From the NCBI GenBank assembly GCA_900316565.1, contig ONDK01000017.1:1-42418 (forward strand): a DNA stretch of 42,418 nucleotides, read 5' to 3'. Below the pieces are notes generated by a model that saw nothing but the letters and a program-made list of their open reading frames with translations, was not told the DNA's origin and ran no database searches. Source of the stretch: an uncultured Prevotella sp. GTDB lineage: Bacteria; Bacteroidota; Bacteroidia; Bacteroidales; Bacteroidaceae. Of the stretch, positions 1 to 8,467 are shown piece after piece. Positions within the stretch are counted from its first letter, which is position 1, and the number at the start of each line of letters is the position of its first letter. Both the position numbers and the translations under genes were made by a program.

Positions 1-13
1 TGTGCCATAGTTT

Positions 14-42
14 GCGGACGGCCACAAGGGCCGCACCCTGCA
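14..42. repeat. Right-arm remnant of composite inverted-repeat element
   Basis: These 29 bases are the exact reverse complement of the left arm of the composite element at 15381-15409, including the internal variant GGCCCTTGTGGCC. The rest of this copy would lie before the window start. It shows that the element family has at least three copies around this locus. Confidence 0.8.
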
Positions 43-88
43 GCCGCCCGACACCTAGGCAATGAGAGACGGAACGCCGCTTGGTTTA

Positions 89-125
89 CCCCAGGCTGCC
101 CTCGCTCCGCTCGCTTAGCCTGGGG
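89..125. repeat. Palindromic hairpin repeat, copy a
   Basis: CCCCAGGCT pairs with AGCCTGGGG across a loop rich in CGCT/CGCTC. The same hairpin occurs, intact or worn, at 15558-15597, 15762-15798 (inverted), 15968-16004 and 16059-16096. It is followed by a small CCTC-tcc-GAGG hairpin and CACTG, as most copies are. A REP-like dispersed element is the best description; no coding potential is credible. Confidence 0.8.
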
Positions 126-150
126 TTACTGAGAGTGTACCTCTCCGAGG

Positions 151-270
151 CACTGAGTGTAATCCCCCATCTGCTTATCTGGATGCGCTCGCTCCACGGA
201 AACCTCTGTCGCCCAATGTAGGGGTGGGGTTTATCCCCATCCTCCAAGTGTAACAGTGATTTACAGCCTC
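151..270. repeat. 120-bp dispersed repeat, copy A
   Basis: By eye this block differs from 15621-15740 at only four of 120 positions, with no indels. It lies just after a hairpin repeat and a composite-element arm, and the copy at 15.6 kb has the same order. It is flanked by CCTCTCCGAGGCACTG hairpins. A minus-strand open frame crosses it, but this is repeat sequence rather than a convincing gene. Confidence 0.85.
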
Positions 271-935
271 TCCGAGGCACTGAGGGGTTCTGTCGTTTTT
301 TCCCCCACGCTGCCCTCGCATCCCACGTTTACATTTTGGGTATTGACTATCAACTTTGAGGCTATGAGTCTGAAGTTTTATTACAAAATCATGTCATGGA
401 AATCCATCACTCTAGGTGTTAATATCGCTTAAAATATCAAGTAAACAGAAACGATTTTTGGGCTGATTTGTAAGTGTAGTACTTTTACAATGTAAAAGCA
501 TATGTTTTACCTCGTAAATGTACTACACTTATAACGCAAGTGAGGCTTACTTTTAGGCCTAAAATAGCCATTTTTCTACCCTTCTTAAATAGCCTTTTTT
601 ATAATGCGTTGATAATCAGTGTAATACAAAACAGTCAAATTTCGCTTATTTAACACCGTAATTGGTCGTCGTTGTGAATAATCGAAATATGAAGGCAGAA
701 AACTGTCAGATTGTTTTACATATAATTGTTGTCAATGTCCCCATGCTGCACCCGCTTGGCCCGGGTAGCTGAGAGTCTGCCTCCGGGGCTGTTGGTGCTT
801 TTTCCCAAGCTGTGGTCATCCCGTGACCGAGCTGTGGTTATGTTCTGACCAACGTTTGGACATTGTCTGAACATAGCTTGGTTATATGGCGGTTGTTATT
901 TGCATGTCTTTGTGCTTTCCGTGTTCTCTGTCTTT
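271..935. other. Non-coding intergenic region with palindromes
   Basis: No credible gene is seen here. It holds worn hairpin repeats (about 297-325 and 744-790), the 22-bp phased array (460-542), a perfect 14-bp palindrome TTTTAGGCCTAAAA at 551-564, and two AAATAGCC-plus-T-tract repeats between 564 and 602. An inverted repeat at about 853-892 (ATGTTC and GAACAT around CCAACGTTTGG) sits just past the threonine aldolase stop and may act as its terminator. Confidence 0.6.
460..542 (-). repeat. 22-bp phased palindrome array, locus 1
   Basis: Four 17-bp units start at exactly 22-bp intervals (460, 482, 504, 526) with 5-bp spacers. The unit at 482-498, CTTTTACAATGTAAAAG, is a near-perfect palindrome. 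Read on the minus strand, the array begins with CACTTGCGTTATAAGTG and ends with CACTTACAAATC. This matches unit by unit the plus-strand array at 37369-37473. Function is unknown; a multi-site operator or a small mobile element are both possible. Confidence 0.75.
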
Positions 936-1967
936 TTATGCCAGGCATTTAGCCTCAAAGGCATCAATGTCTTCCGGTCGTGTGGCCCATGAGGTGACGA
1001 AACGGCAAACGGTATGATCGTTGTCGTATTTCCCCCAATGGGTGAAAAGGAAATCTTTGGAGAGGCGGTCCACCTCAGTATTCTCAAGGATGACGAACTG
1101 CTGGTTGGTGGGGGAGTCGATGAAGAACGGATAGCCTTTCCTTCGGAAAATGTCCTTAAGACGCATTGCCATGGCGATGGCATGCTTGGAGATGTCGAAG
1201 TAGAGGTTGTCGGTGAAAAGCGCGTTGAACTGTACACCGATGAGGCGTCCCTTTGCCATGAGGGCACCGTGCTGCTTTGTGATACTGAAGAAATGTTGGT
1301 GGGCATTTCCATGGGTGAAGACGACAGCCTCACCGCAGAGTGCTCCGACCTTCGTACCACCGATATAGAAGGCGTCGCAGTGCTTGGCTAAGAAGGGTAG
1401 GGTGATGTCGTTGCCCGGAGACATGATACCATAGCCAAGACGGGCACCGTCTACATAAAGTGGCAGTTTGTATTTCTTACATATCTTATATATGCTGTCG
1501 AGCTCTGCGGCGGAATAAAGCGTACCAAGTTCCGTGGGGAAGGTGATGTAGACCATTCCGGGGTAGACGCAATGGTCAGCGTTGCCGTCATGGAGAAATT
1601 CGTCCATGAACTTGTCGAGCTCTTCTGCTGACATCTTGCCTTCCCGCTCCGGGATGGTAATAATCTTGTGTTCTGTAAACTCTACGGCACCGGCCTCATG
1701 GGTCGCTATATGTCCGGTTGAGACGCATACCACACCCTCGTAGGTGTGTAGGATGGAGTCGATGACGGTGGCGTTGGTCTGTGTTCCGCCGGCAAGAAAC
1801 CATATCTGCGCGTCGGGAGCCTCGCAAACGGCCTTAATCTTTTCCTTTGCTGCAACGCTGAAGCGGTCGAAGCCGTAGCTCAGTGTCTGCTCGTCATTGG
1901 TTTTTATCAGTGCCTCTAGAACTTTGGGGTGGGCGCCGTTGTTATAGTCGCTTTCAAATGAAATCAT
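936..1967 (-). CDS. ltaE: Low-specificity L-threonine aldolase (PLP-dependent beta-eliminating lyase family)
   Basis: The 343-residue product matches the threonine aldolase/beta-eliminating lyase fold-type I family, which cleaves L-threonine or L-allo-threonine to glycine and acetaldehyde using PLP. Seen in the sequence are the N-terminal FESDYNNGAHP segment, His90 in THEAG (expected to stack on PLP), Asp173 in YVDGARLG, and Lys206 in YIGGTKVGA, the expected Schiff-base lysine. Length is normal for the family. It is a single gene with its own promoter (TATCTTTG, 1994-2001), separated from the upstream PUL by a strong terminator. The start is the first ATG after that promoter. Substrate stereospecificity cannot be read from sequence. 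Confidence 0.9.
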   Translation of the reverse strand: MISFESDYNNGAHPKVLEALIKTNDEQTLSYGFDRFSVAAKEKIKAVCEAPDAQIWFLAGGTQTNATVIDSILHTYEGVVCVSTGHIATHEAGAVEFTEHKIITIPEREGKMSAEELDKFMDEFLHDGNADHCVYPGMVYITFPTELGTLYSAAELDSIYKICKKYKLPLYVDGARLGYGIMSPGNDITLPFLAKHCDAFYIGGTKVGALCGEAVVFTHGNAHQHFFSITKQHGALMAKGRLIGVQFNALFTDNLYFDISKHAIAMAMRLKDIFRRKGYPFFIDSPTNQQFVILENTEVDRLSKDFLFTHWGKYDNDHTVCRFVTSWATRPEDIDAFEAKCLA

Positions 1968-1993
1968 GGTTCAGTCTTTATATAAATTCTCTG

Positions 1994-2025
1994 CAAAGAT
2001 ACCACAATCTATTGTAATAGCGCAA
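1994..2025 (-). promoter_or_regulatory. Bacteroidetes-type promoter of threonine aldolase
   Basis: On the minus strand the -7 element TATCTTTG (1994-2001) follows a TTG at 2023-2025 with about 21 bp between them. Transcription would start about 20 bases before the ATG at 1967. Confidence 0.6.
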
Positions 2026-2075
2026 TAAATTTATCTGCAAAATCGTAATAATCAGTTGTTGAGGTACACAAAATG

Positions 2076-2125
2076 GAAAAAGCGGTTCGGAACAGTTTGT
2101 ATGAACTGTCTCGAACCGCTTTTTA
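2076..2125. terminator. Bidirectional intrinsic terminator after the SusCD/GH5 operon
   Basis: A long stem, AAAGCGGTTCG...ACAGTT with AACTGT...CGAACCGCTTT, is flanked by A and T tracts, so it can terminate on either strand. It lies about 45 bases past the GH5 stop and separates that operon from threonine aldolase. Confidence 0.9.
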
Positions 2126-2171
2126 AATGTGATGTGCTTCCGCCGTATTGGCGTAGCGAGAGATTAACGGC

Positions 2172-3638
2172 TTATTTTGTCCATGTTGTTGCACTAACGC
2201 CCGCCTTGATGCCGTCGAGTGCATAAGGGCAGAAGACCTTCAGGTTGGCACGGTCAATGATGGTCATCGTTGGCAGTGTGGTGGAATTGATATCCCAGAC
2301 GAATGGTATTATCCCGTTGGCGGGACCGTATTCGTTTATGCTCTTGCAGAAGAGTTGTATGGAGTTGTTGTTCTCCTGGCTGTTCTCCTGCCAGTTAACG
2401 CCGTACTCGCCGAGAATGACAGGATAACCGTTGTCGGCAAACTTGCTTTTCATCCGTGAGAACTGGTCCTTCATGTAATTTACCTCATCGGCCGAGCCCC
2501 ATGTCTTTGTGCTGTTGGCACTACAGAAGGTCCAGGGCTCATAGTAGTGAACCTCTACCATCAGACGGCCGCTGCCACCTGTCTGGTCGGTAGGCATCGT
2601 GAAGTTGATGCCGGCATCGGTGGTTGAGCCAATGTTGACTGACGGGCCCTGGACTACGAGGGTACGTTTTGCATTGTTTCCGCCGGTAGCACGAACGGCA
2701 TCGACGAATGCTTGGTTGTAGCGTTGCAGGATTGGGGTGAGCTCGGCGTGATGAGTGCTGAAGAGATTGTACTCCTGGAAAGGCTCGTTGAGGCCTGCAA
2801 ACAGCAGGTGGTCGCCATAAGCCTTGAAGGCTGTGGCAATCTGTGTCCATAGGTTTTTAAGTGTGTCTGCCTTTGCAGTGATATCAGCCTCGGCGAGAGG
2901 CTGGTAGCTGTCGTGGGACTTGCTGAAGCCGTCGACTTCTATCCATCCGTTGTCCCAGTGGTCGTTGAGTACTACATAAAGGCCGTCGTCGATACAGTAG
3001 TTCACGATTTCCTTCACTCGTGTCATCCATGCCTGGTCTATTTTCCCGGTAGCGTCGGCGTGAATCATCCAGGCTGTCGGAATACGAACGGACTTGAATC
3101 CTTGGGCTTTTACGTAGTCGATGACAGCCTTTGTTGTCACCGTGTGTTGCCAGCCAGTCTCGCCGCCAACCGCCTCGAGAGTGTTGCCAAGGTTCCAGCC
3201 TGGGTACATGTTCGGAGCCAGGTCCATAGCAGCACCGCTGATACTACCCGGACGGTCTTCTGTGGAGCCGTTGCCGCTCGCTTGTGAAACGGGGATGGTA
3301 AGTGTGAGGGTTCCGGCGGTGATGGTAACGGTTGCTGTGCGTGCTGATGACGTTGTGTTCTTGTCGGCAGTGAGTATTATCGGCTGTGTGAGCTTGGTGG
3401 GCAGGAAGCTGCCGGCTTCCGCCTTCAGCCAGGAGGCATCGGTGGTGATGGTCTTTACGGGGGCGTTTCCATTGGCGGTTACGCTCTGCGTGCCACCATC
3501 GGCGGAGAATTCTACAGTCTCGGGGTTGAGGACGACGTGTGATGTAATGACATTATCGTCGTCGTTGCTGCAGGCTGCAAATACAGAGGTGGCGATGAAT
3601 GCCATCACAAGTATTATTATGTTCTTTATCTTGTTCAT
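2172..3638 (-). CDS. BACON-domain GH5 endoglucanase lipoprotein
   Basis: This is a 488-residue outer-membrane lipoprotein from the ATG at 3638. It has a signal peptide with the lipidated cysteine at residue 23 (FAACSND), a BACON-like beta domain at about 33-122 and a GH5 (beta/alpha)8 domain at about 145-470. Seen GH5 marks are GWNLGNTLEA, VRIPTAW, the acid/base Glu285 in LNEPF, HYYEPW, and the nucleophile Glu411 in ILGEYGVNW. GH5 enzymes retain anomeric configuration and hydrolyse beta-1,4-glucans, xyloglucan or mannan. It is the last gene of the SusC/D operon, so it probably makes the first surface cut for import. An upstream in-frame start 57 bases earlier lacks a signal peptide in the right place. 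The GH5 subfamily is unassigned. Confidence 0.9.
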   Translation of the reverse strand: MNKIKNIIILVMAFIATSVFAACSNDDDNVITSHVVLNPETVEFSADGGTQSVTANGNAPVKTITTDASWLKAEAGSFLPTKLTQPIILTADKNTTSSARTATVTITAGTLTLTIPVSQASGNGSTEDRPGSISGAAMDLAPNMYPGWNLGNTLEAVGGETGWQHTVTTKAVIDYVKAQGFKSVRIPTAWMIHADATGKIDQAWMTRVKEIVNYCIDDGLYVVLNDHWDNGWIEVDGFSKSHDSYQPLAEADITAKADTLKNLWTQIATAFKAYGDHLLFAGLNEPFQEYNLFSTHHAELTPILQRYNQAFVDAVRATGGNNAKRTLVVQGPSVNIGSTTDAGINFTMPTDQTGGSGRLMVEVHYYEPWTFCSANSTKTWGSADEVNYMKDQFSRMKSKFADNGYPVILGEYGVNWQENSQENNNSIQLFCKSINEYGPANGIIPFVWDINSTTLPTMTIIDRANLKVFCPYALDGIKAGVSATTWTK

Positions 3639-3713
3639 CGTGTTATTAATTCTTGGTCTGTTAGTGATAGAGATTGCGGACTCTGCTGTCCGCAATCTGT
3701 TATCTGTTGATCG

Positions 3714-6332
3714 TTAGAATGTCGGAACAGCAAACAAACTGTTGATGTTGAAGTCGACCTTCATGCTGTTTCTGAAGCCGAGCTCATGTATTGTACCGTT
3801 GTCGTTGGCTCCGAAAGCGCATCCCTGCTTGCTAGTGAGGCCGTATTCGTTCCATAGCTCCAGCCGGTAGTTGTCGCCATCGCTGGTGTTGGGAACCTTC
3901 GCTGCGTCGAACGATACGGCATTGCCGTCTAGCTGCAGGCTTGTAAGCGTGCTGGTGAAGCCCGGCAGGAATTTGTACAGGCCCGGCACCTGGATGAAGG
4001 TCATTATAGAGCCACCGGTGTAGTCGGTGTTGGTGTCTGTGCTCTTGATGGTCATGCTGACGCTCTTCGGCGATACCTCGTACTTGGCTGTCTCCTTGTT
4101 GTAGCTGATAGTGAACGAAGCACCGTCGTTGAAATCCCAGGAACCACCCCATGACGGGTTGATGGTGATGAGCTGTGGGCTGTAGGTGCCCTCGATGCCG
4201 TTAAGGATTATGGTGTATGTTATCTCTACCTTGCCGGTGAAGGAGAATGCCGGGTCGCTGGCCACATTGGTAAGGTTGCTGAACGGCGATTCCTTGACGA
4301 GGCCGTTGGAGGAGTTCTTGCCCCAGATGCTGAACAGCTCTATGCGGTAGTTGCCGTTGTCTTCGATGTCGCCCATAGGCATCTTGTTCTCGTCGAACTT
4401 GATGCTGTTGCCGTCGCACTTGATGTCGTCAATGCGGACGAAGGCATTCGGGAAGCGGCTCTTCAGGCCCTTGAAGTCGATAAGGGCGACCATAGCACCG
4501 TTCATCGTGCCTTCGTAGGTGAAGGTGTGCTGTCCTTCCAGCTGGGTAGGATCGATGCTCTGGACGGTTGTACCCCAGTTGCCTTGCCAGTCGCCACCGA
4601 CAGACATGAAGTTGACTGGTATCTGGGAGTCTTTGTCATACTTAGCCTGGCTGTAGTAGTTGACGGAGTAGCCGTAGTCGCCGTCAGGCAGTGCTATCTG
4701 CAGACCGTCTTCAGTGAGGGAGAGGATGTTCAGCTTGCCTTTCTTGGTGCCAATCCATGTGTTTCCGCAAAGAACGTCTACAGTGGTGTTGATGGTCTTG
4801 TTGACCGCATCGAGGGTGTAGGTACCCTTCTCGTCGGTAACGGTGCCGTCTTCGGCTATGCGGTGTACGAAGATAGAGTCTTCGGTGAACCGCATGTATC
4901 CGTAGTCCTTACCGTAGGTGTAGCCAATCCATCCGTTGTCGGTGCCCATTTCCCAGTGTGTGCTCTGGTAAGGGTTAGGTTCGTTGTTGGTAACAGTGCC
5001 ATAAGTGTCTGTGGACCCCCACTGCGTGAACGGACCTTCGAAGACGTGTTGCTTGCCGTCCTGGCCGTTGTCCATATACCATGTGGTGTAGAGCAGGCTC
5101 TTGTTGAACGGTACGTTTCGTGCAACGGTGACCGGGCGTACTGCCAGTGCCTCGTAGACGGCGCGTGTGGCGCGGACACCAGTGCTCTGGTTGAACTCAT
5201 AGTCCACTGCAAACTGGGTGTTGCTGGGATTGATTGTGCCGGTGAGGTAATATCCGTGCTGGCCTTCCTCGGTTATGGTGCTCTCTACACGCTTTCCGGC
5301 TGCAGGCAGGAAGATGCTGTTGCCGTTAGGACCGGTTACCTTGTAGCCGCTGACGCCATTGTCGGTAGTAATCCATTCGGTCTTGCAGAGACGGAACAAC
5401 TCTTCGAAAAGGTCTGCAGTAGGCAGGGTTCCCTTGCCGCCTGTTGCCTTATATGCGATGTCGCGGGTCGTCTTGTATACATCAGCAGAGGCATATCTGG
5501 CAGGGTCTATGCTGGGGTCTGTTCCCGTCATGTCGCCGAAACCAAAGAGACCGCCATAGTCCGTAGAGTCTTTTGCGCCGATATTGCGCTTGGCCCACTT
5601 GACTGACAAACCGAGGTCGACGAAATCGTCATCGACATTAGTGTTCTGGTTCAGTGTCGTGAACGAACGGACCTCGCCATAGACGACACCTGTGCCCAGG
5701 TCCAGGTACGTTGCGTAATAGTAAGTGGTGCCAGGGAGAAGGCCAGCCTTGGTGATGTCAATCTTATCGGCAAGATTGGTCTTTATCCGCAGACCGGCAT
5801 GCACGGAGTCAGGATTGGCGTTTGTAGAAATGACGATGCCTGCTTCGGCATCCTCCGGATACTGTGATACAGCACCGGAGAAAGTTGCTGAATTAGCATC
5901 CACGTTGGTTACGTCGCCGGTGGTAGCCGTAGCATTGGTTGTTACAAGGGTTTTGACATCGCCTTTGTAGGTAACCTGCCCCTGAAGGGTAACGTATGCC
6001 TGGTAGTAAATGGTCGTGCCGGTCTTCAGACCGCTGAGTGTGGCTGAGAATTCTGCTGCAGAGGCTCCTGAGACATTCTCGGAAAGATTGTCTTGCTCGA
6101 AGCCGTATGCGAAGCCTGTCGTGTATGATGCTGTGTTGGCGTTCTCAAGGCCTTTAACCGAACCGCGCAGGGTAGCTGTCGTTGCAGTTACCTCGGCATC
6201 GCCGGTTACAACAGAGCCTTCCTTCAGCAGTGGCGTGGTACTGGCAGAATAATCGTCATCGCTGCATGACGAAAGAACTAACATGCCCATCACTAACAGG
6301 AGAATGCCAGAAAATATATTCTTTATTTTCAT
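3714..6332 (-). CDS. Large multidomain surface glycan-binding lipoprotein (SusE/F position)
   Basis: The 872-residue lipoprotein has its lipobox at LVLSSC (Cys23). After it come two Fn3-like beta-sandwich segments (about 30-228, with TATLRGSV and SATFSGAV), then a segment starting FVDLGLSVKWAKRNIGA, a style common in Bacteroidetes surface proteins. A lipocalin-like stretch follows (about 405-560). The C-terminus has two related beta-domains, each with a signature like FDxxKxPxxDxxNYRxELxxxxG (about residues 640-670 and 805-835). The same signature occurs once in the next protein of the operon. By position it is probably a surface glycan-binding protein that holds substrate for GH5 and SusC/D. 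No catalytic motif was recognised and the ligand is unknown. Confidence 0.75.
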   Translation of the reverse strand: MKIKNIFSGILLLVMGMLVLSSCSDDDYSASTTPLLKEGSVVTGDAEVTATTATLRGSVKGLENANTASYTTGFAYGFEQDNLSENVSGASAAEFSATLSGLKTGTTIYYQAYVTLQGQVTYKGDVKTLVTTNATATTGDVTNVDANSATFSGAVSQYPEDAEAGIVISTNANPDSVHAGLRIKTNLADKIDITKAGLLPGTTYYYATYLDLGTGVVYGEVRSFTTLNQNTNVDDDFVDLGLSVKWAKRNIGAKDSTDYGGLFGFGDMTGTDPSIDPARYASADVYKTTRDIAYKATGGKGTLPTADLFEELFRLCKTEWITTDNGVSGYKVTGPNGNSIFLPAAGKRVESTITEEGQHGYYLTGTINPSNTQFAVDYEFNQSTGVRATRAVYEALAVRPVTVARNVPFNKSLLYTTWYMDNGQDGKQHVFEGPFTQWGSTDTYGTVTNNEPNPYQSTHWEMGTDNGWIGYTYGKDYGYMRFTEDSIFVHRIAEDGTVTDEKGTYTLDAVNKTINTTVDVLCGNTWIGTKKGKLNILSLTEDGLQIALPDGDYGYSVNYYSQAKYDKDSQIPVNFMSVGGDWQGNWGTTVQSIDPTQLEGQHTFTYEGTMNGAMVALIDFKGLKSRFPNAFVRIDDIKCDGNSIKFDENKMPMGDIEDNGNYRIELFSIWGKNSSNGLVKESPFSNLTNVASDPAFSFTGKVEITYTIILNGIEGTYSPQLITINPSWGGSWDFNDGASFTISYNKETAKYEVSPKSVSMTIKSTDTNTDYTGGSIMTFIQVPGLYKFLPGFTSTLTSLQLDGNAVSFDAAKVPNTSDGDNYRLELWNEYGLTSKQGCAFGANDNGTIHELGFRNSMKVDFNINSLFAVPTF

Positions 6333-6360
6333 AGTTGATGTCTGTTATTAGTTTGTATCT

Positions 6361-8262
6361 TTATTCAATGGTGATGCTCTCAACGGTGTATACACTGGTC
6401 GGGTCAGTGGCTGTGCAGTAGCCGTCGTATTGCATCGTGATAATAAGGGCTGATTCGCCGTCTGCCCAGTTGGCGGTAGCGCCGGTGTCATTAACCCATG
6501 AAACAGTGTATGTTCCATCACCGTTGACGGTTACAGCACGGCTATATGAGAAGCAGTCGGGCTCCCAGCTCTGCTCGTCTCCTCTGTTGACGCATAATGC
6601 CATCTTGGCTGGTTTCGTCATGGTGAGGCCGTTGAGACGAACGGTGATATTAATCTTGTGATTCTTCTTTATCTTTATTGTTGCCGGGTCTACGGCGTCG
6701 TTGCCACCACCCCAGGGGTTGTAGACCTGGCAACGCAGATACTTGTCGGCATCAATGTAGTTTTTGACCTTTGAGGCGTCGAACTTCACTACAGTGGGAC
6801 CACTATGGCTGCTGATAGGCTTGTAATTGAAGTCGGCAACAAGATAGGTGTTTATCATGCCGCCGGCATCCTTCTCTGCCGGAACACCAATCATAAGCTC
6901 AGAACCCGGGTCGCACTTGAAGACTGTCCATTCCTTGCCTGTCAGGGCTATGGTGCGGCCTTTGCCGTTGACAGTGAACAATGTTATCGGCTTGTCGAAT
7001 GTAAGGACATTGTCTGTGATGGTGAATTTGCCGGACTGGTCGCCGTACTCGTAAGAATAGGTGTAGTTGCCGTCCTCGGATTTGCGCTCAAAGGTAAGCT
7101 CGTTCTCGATGGCGTCGTCGGTCCATTTCGGATAGGTAGCTGAGCCGTACTTGCCGCCTGTCATGCTTGTCCAGTTAGTTCCGTCCCACCACATGAAGTC
7201 GTAGGCTGCATCTTCGTTGAAGGTGTAGGTCATCTTAGAACCAACGAATGTGGCACCATTGATATCTGTGGTGAAGAGCTTGTTTGTTAAGTCGTCGATG
7301 GTTGGCGTCTCGGGTGAATTAGGATTGATGTAACCCGGTGCGTCAGATGGAATGATGACCTTTCCGGTCTTTACGTCCTCTGCCACAAAGTTCCATACAA
7401 GCCACCAGGCGCCCTCGCTGTTTGTGCGCATCGTAGCAACCTGAAGTATGTATGGGCTCAGTTCCGTGATGTAAAGGTCTGTGGTGTAGTTGTCGCAGGC
7501 ATCATCTAAGCTCTGCATGTGCATCAGATAAGTGTCAGTGAAAGAGAGCTTTGGATGGTTTTTGTCCGAGAGGTTCAGATTCCACTTGCCGGTCTTCGTT
7601 GCATTGTCGTCTCCGCGGGTCTCGGTGATGGAACAGCCCTTGGTGTCATCGAGCGAGAATGTCATGGAACTCGTCATGTATGGGGAGTCCGGCATTACCA
7701 GCCAAGACTGGAATCCCGGGTCCCAGTTAGGCTTCATCTTGTGATATCCTATGTCTGAAGAGCCCGTTCCATCGTTGAGGACATCGGTTGGCGAACAGTA
7801 CATGACAGGTCCTGTGCATTGTCCGACACCGTAGTCCTTGTCGACGGGTACCCACTTCTTGGAATGTCCCACACCGCCGGTGAGGTAGGTGTAGAGGTTG
7901 TCCTTTAGCAGCGACATGTTGTTTGTGGATAATGTGAATGTGTATGGGTCGCCGTAGACGATGCCATAACGTGTGTCAACGCCAATGGCAACCTGATATT
8001 CGCCGGCAAAAGGCAGCTGGAACTTGTAAGGTGTACCCTGACTGCGGCCGTTAGGCTGGTTCCAGAATACGTTGTAGCTCTTGTCGAGGAGGCTGGTCAG
8101 CGTAATGGTGTTGTCGGGTGCCACATCGACGGTGAACGCCTTTCCTTCCACGAGGTCCTCTGCCGTCAGGTCTGGGTTGGCAAGGTCATGGTCGTCTGGC
8201 GAGCAGGCACCCAGCATGAGAGCCAGAGCCGCTATTAGATATATGGATTTTCTTGTTTTCAT
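6361..8262 (-). CDS. SusE/SusF-like surface glycan-binding lipoprotein
   Basis: The 633-residue lipoprotein has a lipobox at LMLGAC (Cys20) followed by the acidic SPDDHD stretch typical of surface-exposed Bacteroidetes lipoproteins. An N-terminal SusE-like immunoglobulin fold is suggested by residues 25-115. Tryptophan-rich segments in the middle (MWWDGTNW, WWLVWNF) could form sugar-binding platforms. Near residue 493 it carries KFDASKV...DKYLRCQVYNPWG, the module found twice in the neighbouring 872-residue protein. It lies third in the SusC operon. Role in glycan capture is inferred from position and lipoprotein character; the ligand is unknown. The 205 bases before it, up to the susD stop, hold no visible promoter or gene. 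Confidence 0.75.
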   Translation of the reverse strand: MKTRKSIYLIAALALMLGACSPDDHDLANPDLTAEDLVEGKAFTVDVAPDNTITLTSLLDKSYNVFWNQPNGRSQGTPYKFQLPFAGEYQVAIGVDTRYGIVYGDPYTFTLSTNNMSLLKDNLYTYLTGGVGHSKKWVPVDKDYGVGQCTGPVMYCSPTDVLNDGTGSSDIGYHKMKPNWDPGFQSWLVMPDSPYMTSSMTFSLDDTKGCSITETRGDDNATKTGKWNLNLSDKNHPKLSFTDTYLMHMQSLDDACDNYTTDLYITELSPYILQVATMRTNSEGAWWLVWNFVAEDVKTGKVIIPSDAPGYINPNSPETPTIDDLTNKLFTTDINGATFVGSKMTYTFNEDAAYDFMWWDGTNWTSMTGGKYGSATYPKWTDDAIENELTFERKSEDGNYTYSYEYGDQSGKFTITDNVLTFDKPITLFTVNGKGRTIALTGKEWTVFKCDPGSELMIGVPAEKDAGGMINTYLVADFNYKPISSHSGPTVVKFDASKVKNYIDADKYLRCQVYNPWGGGNDAVDPATIKIKKNHKINITVRLNGLTMTKPAKMALCVNRGDEQSWEPDCFSYSRAVTVNGDGTYTVSWVNDTGATANWADGESALIITMQYDGYCTATDPTSVYTVESITIE

Positions 8263-8467
8263 TGTCTTTAGTTTTTGAGTTTCTTAGTTGTTCCTGTTTT
8301 TGAGCTTTCGGGCTTTCACCACTATGTTTGGAGCGGATGCTTTCCGGTTGGTGCGTTCATGTTGACGCTCACTGCTTTCCAGGCATCCAGACCATTGAAC
8401 TTGTGCACTTCTTGACTAATGGTGATGCAGCCAGTGAGCTCAGAAACATATTAACTTGTAAACTTGT

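Noticed and set aside
86-280. Minus-strand 64-residue open frame
   Set aside because: It lies wholly in the dispersed hairpin and 120-bp repeats, with no promoter or family similarity; translation of repeat DNA.
460-542. CRISPR-like array
   Set aside because: Spacers are only 5 bp, units vary, and no cas genes are present.
4527-5606. Long plus-strand open frame (359 residues)
   Set aside because: Antisense to the 872-residue lipoprotein gene, with odd composition and no family features; a shadow frame.
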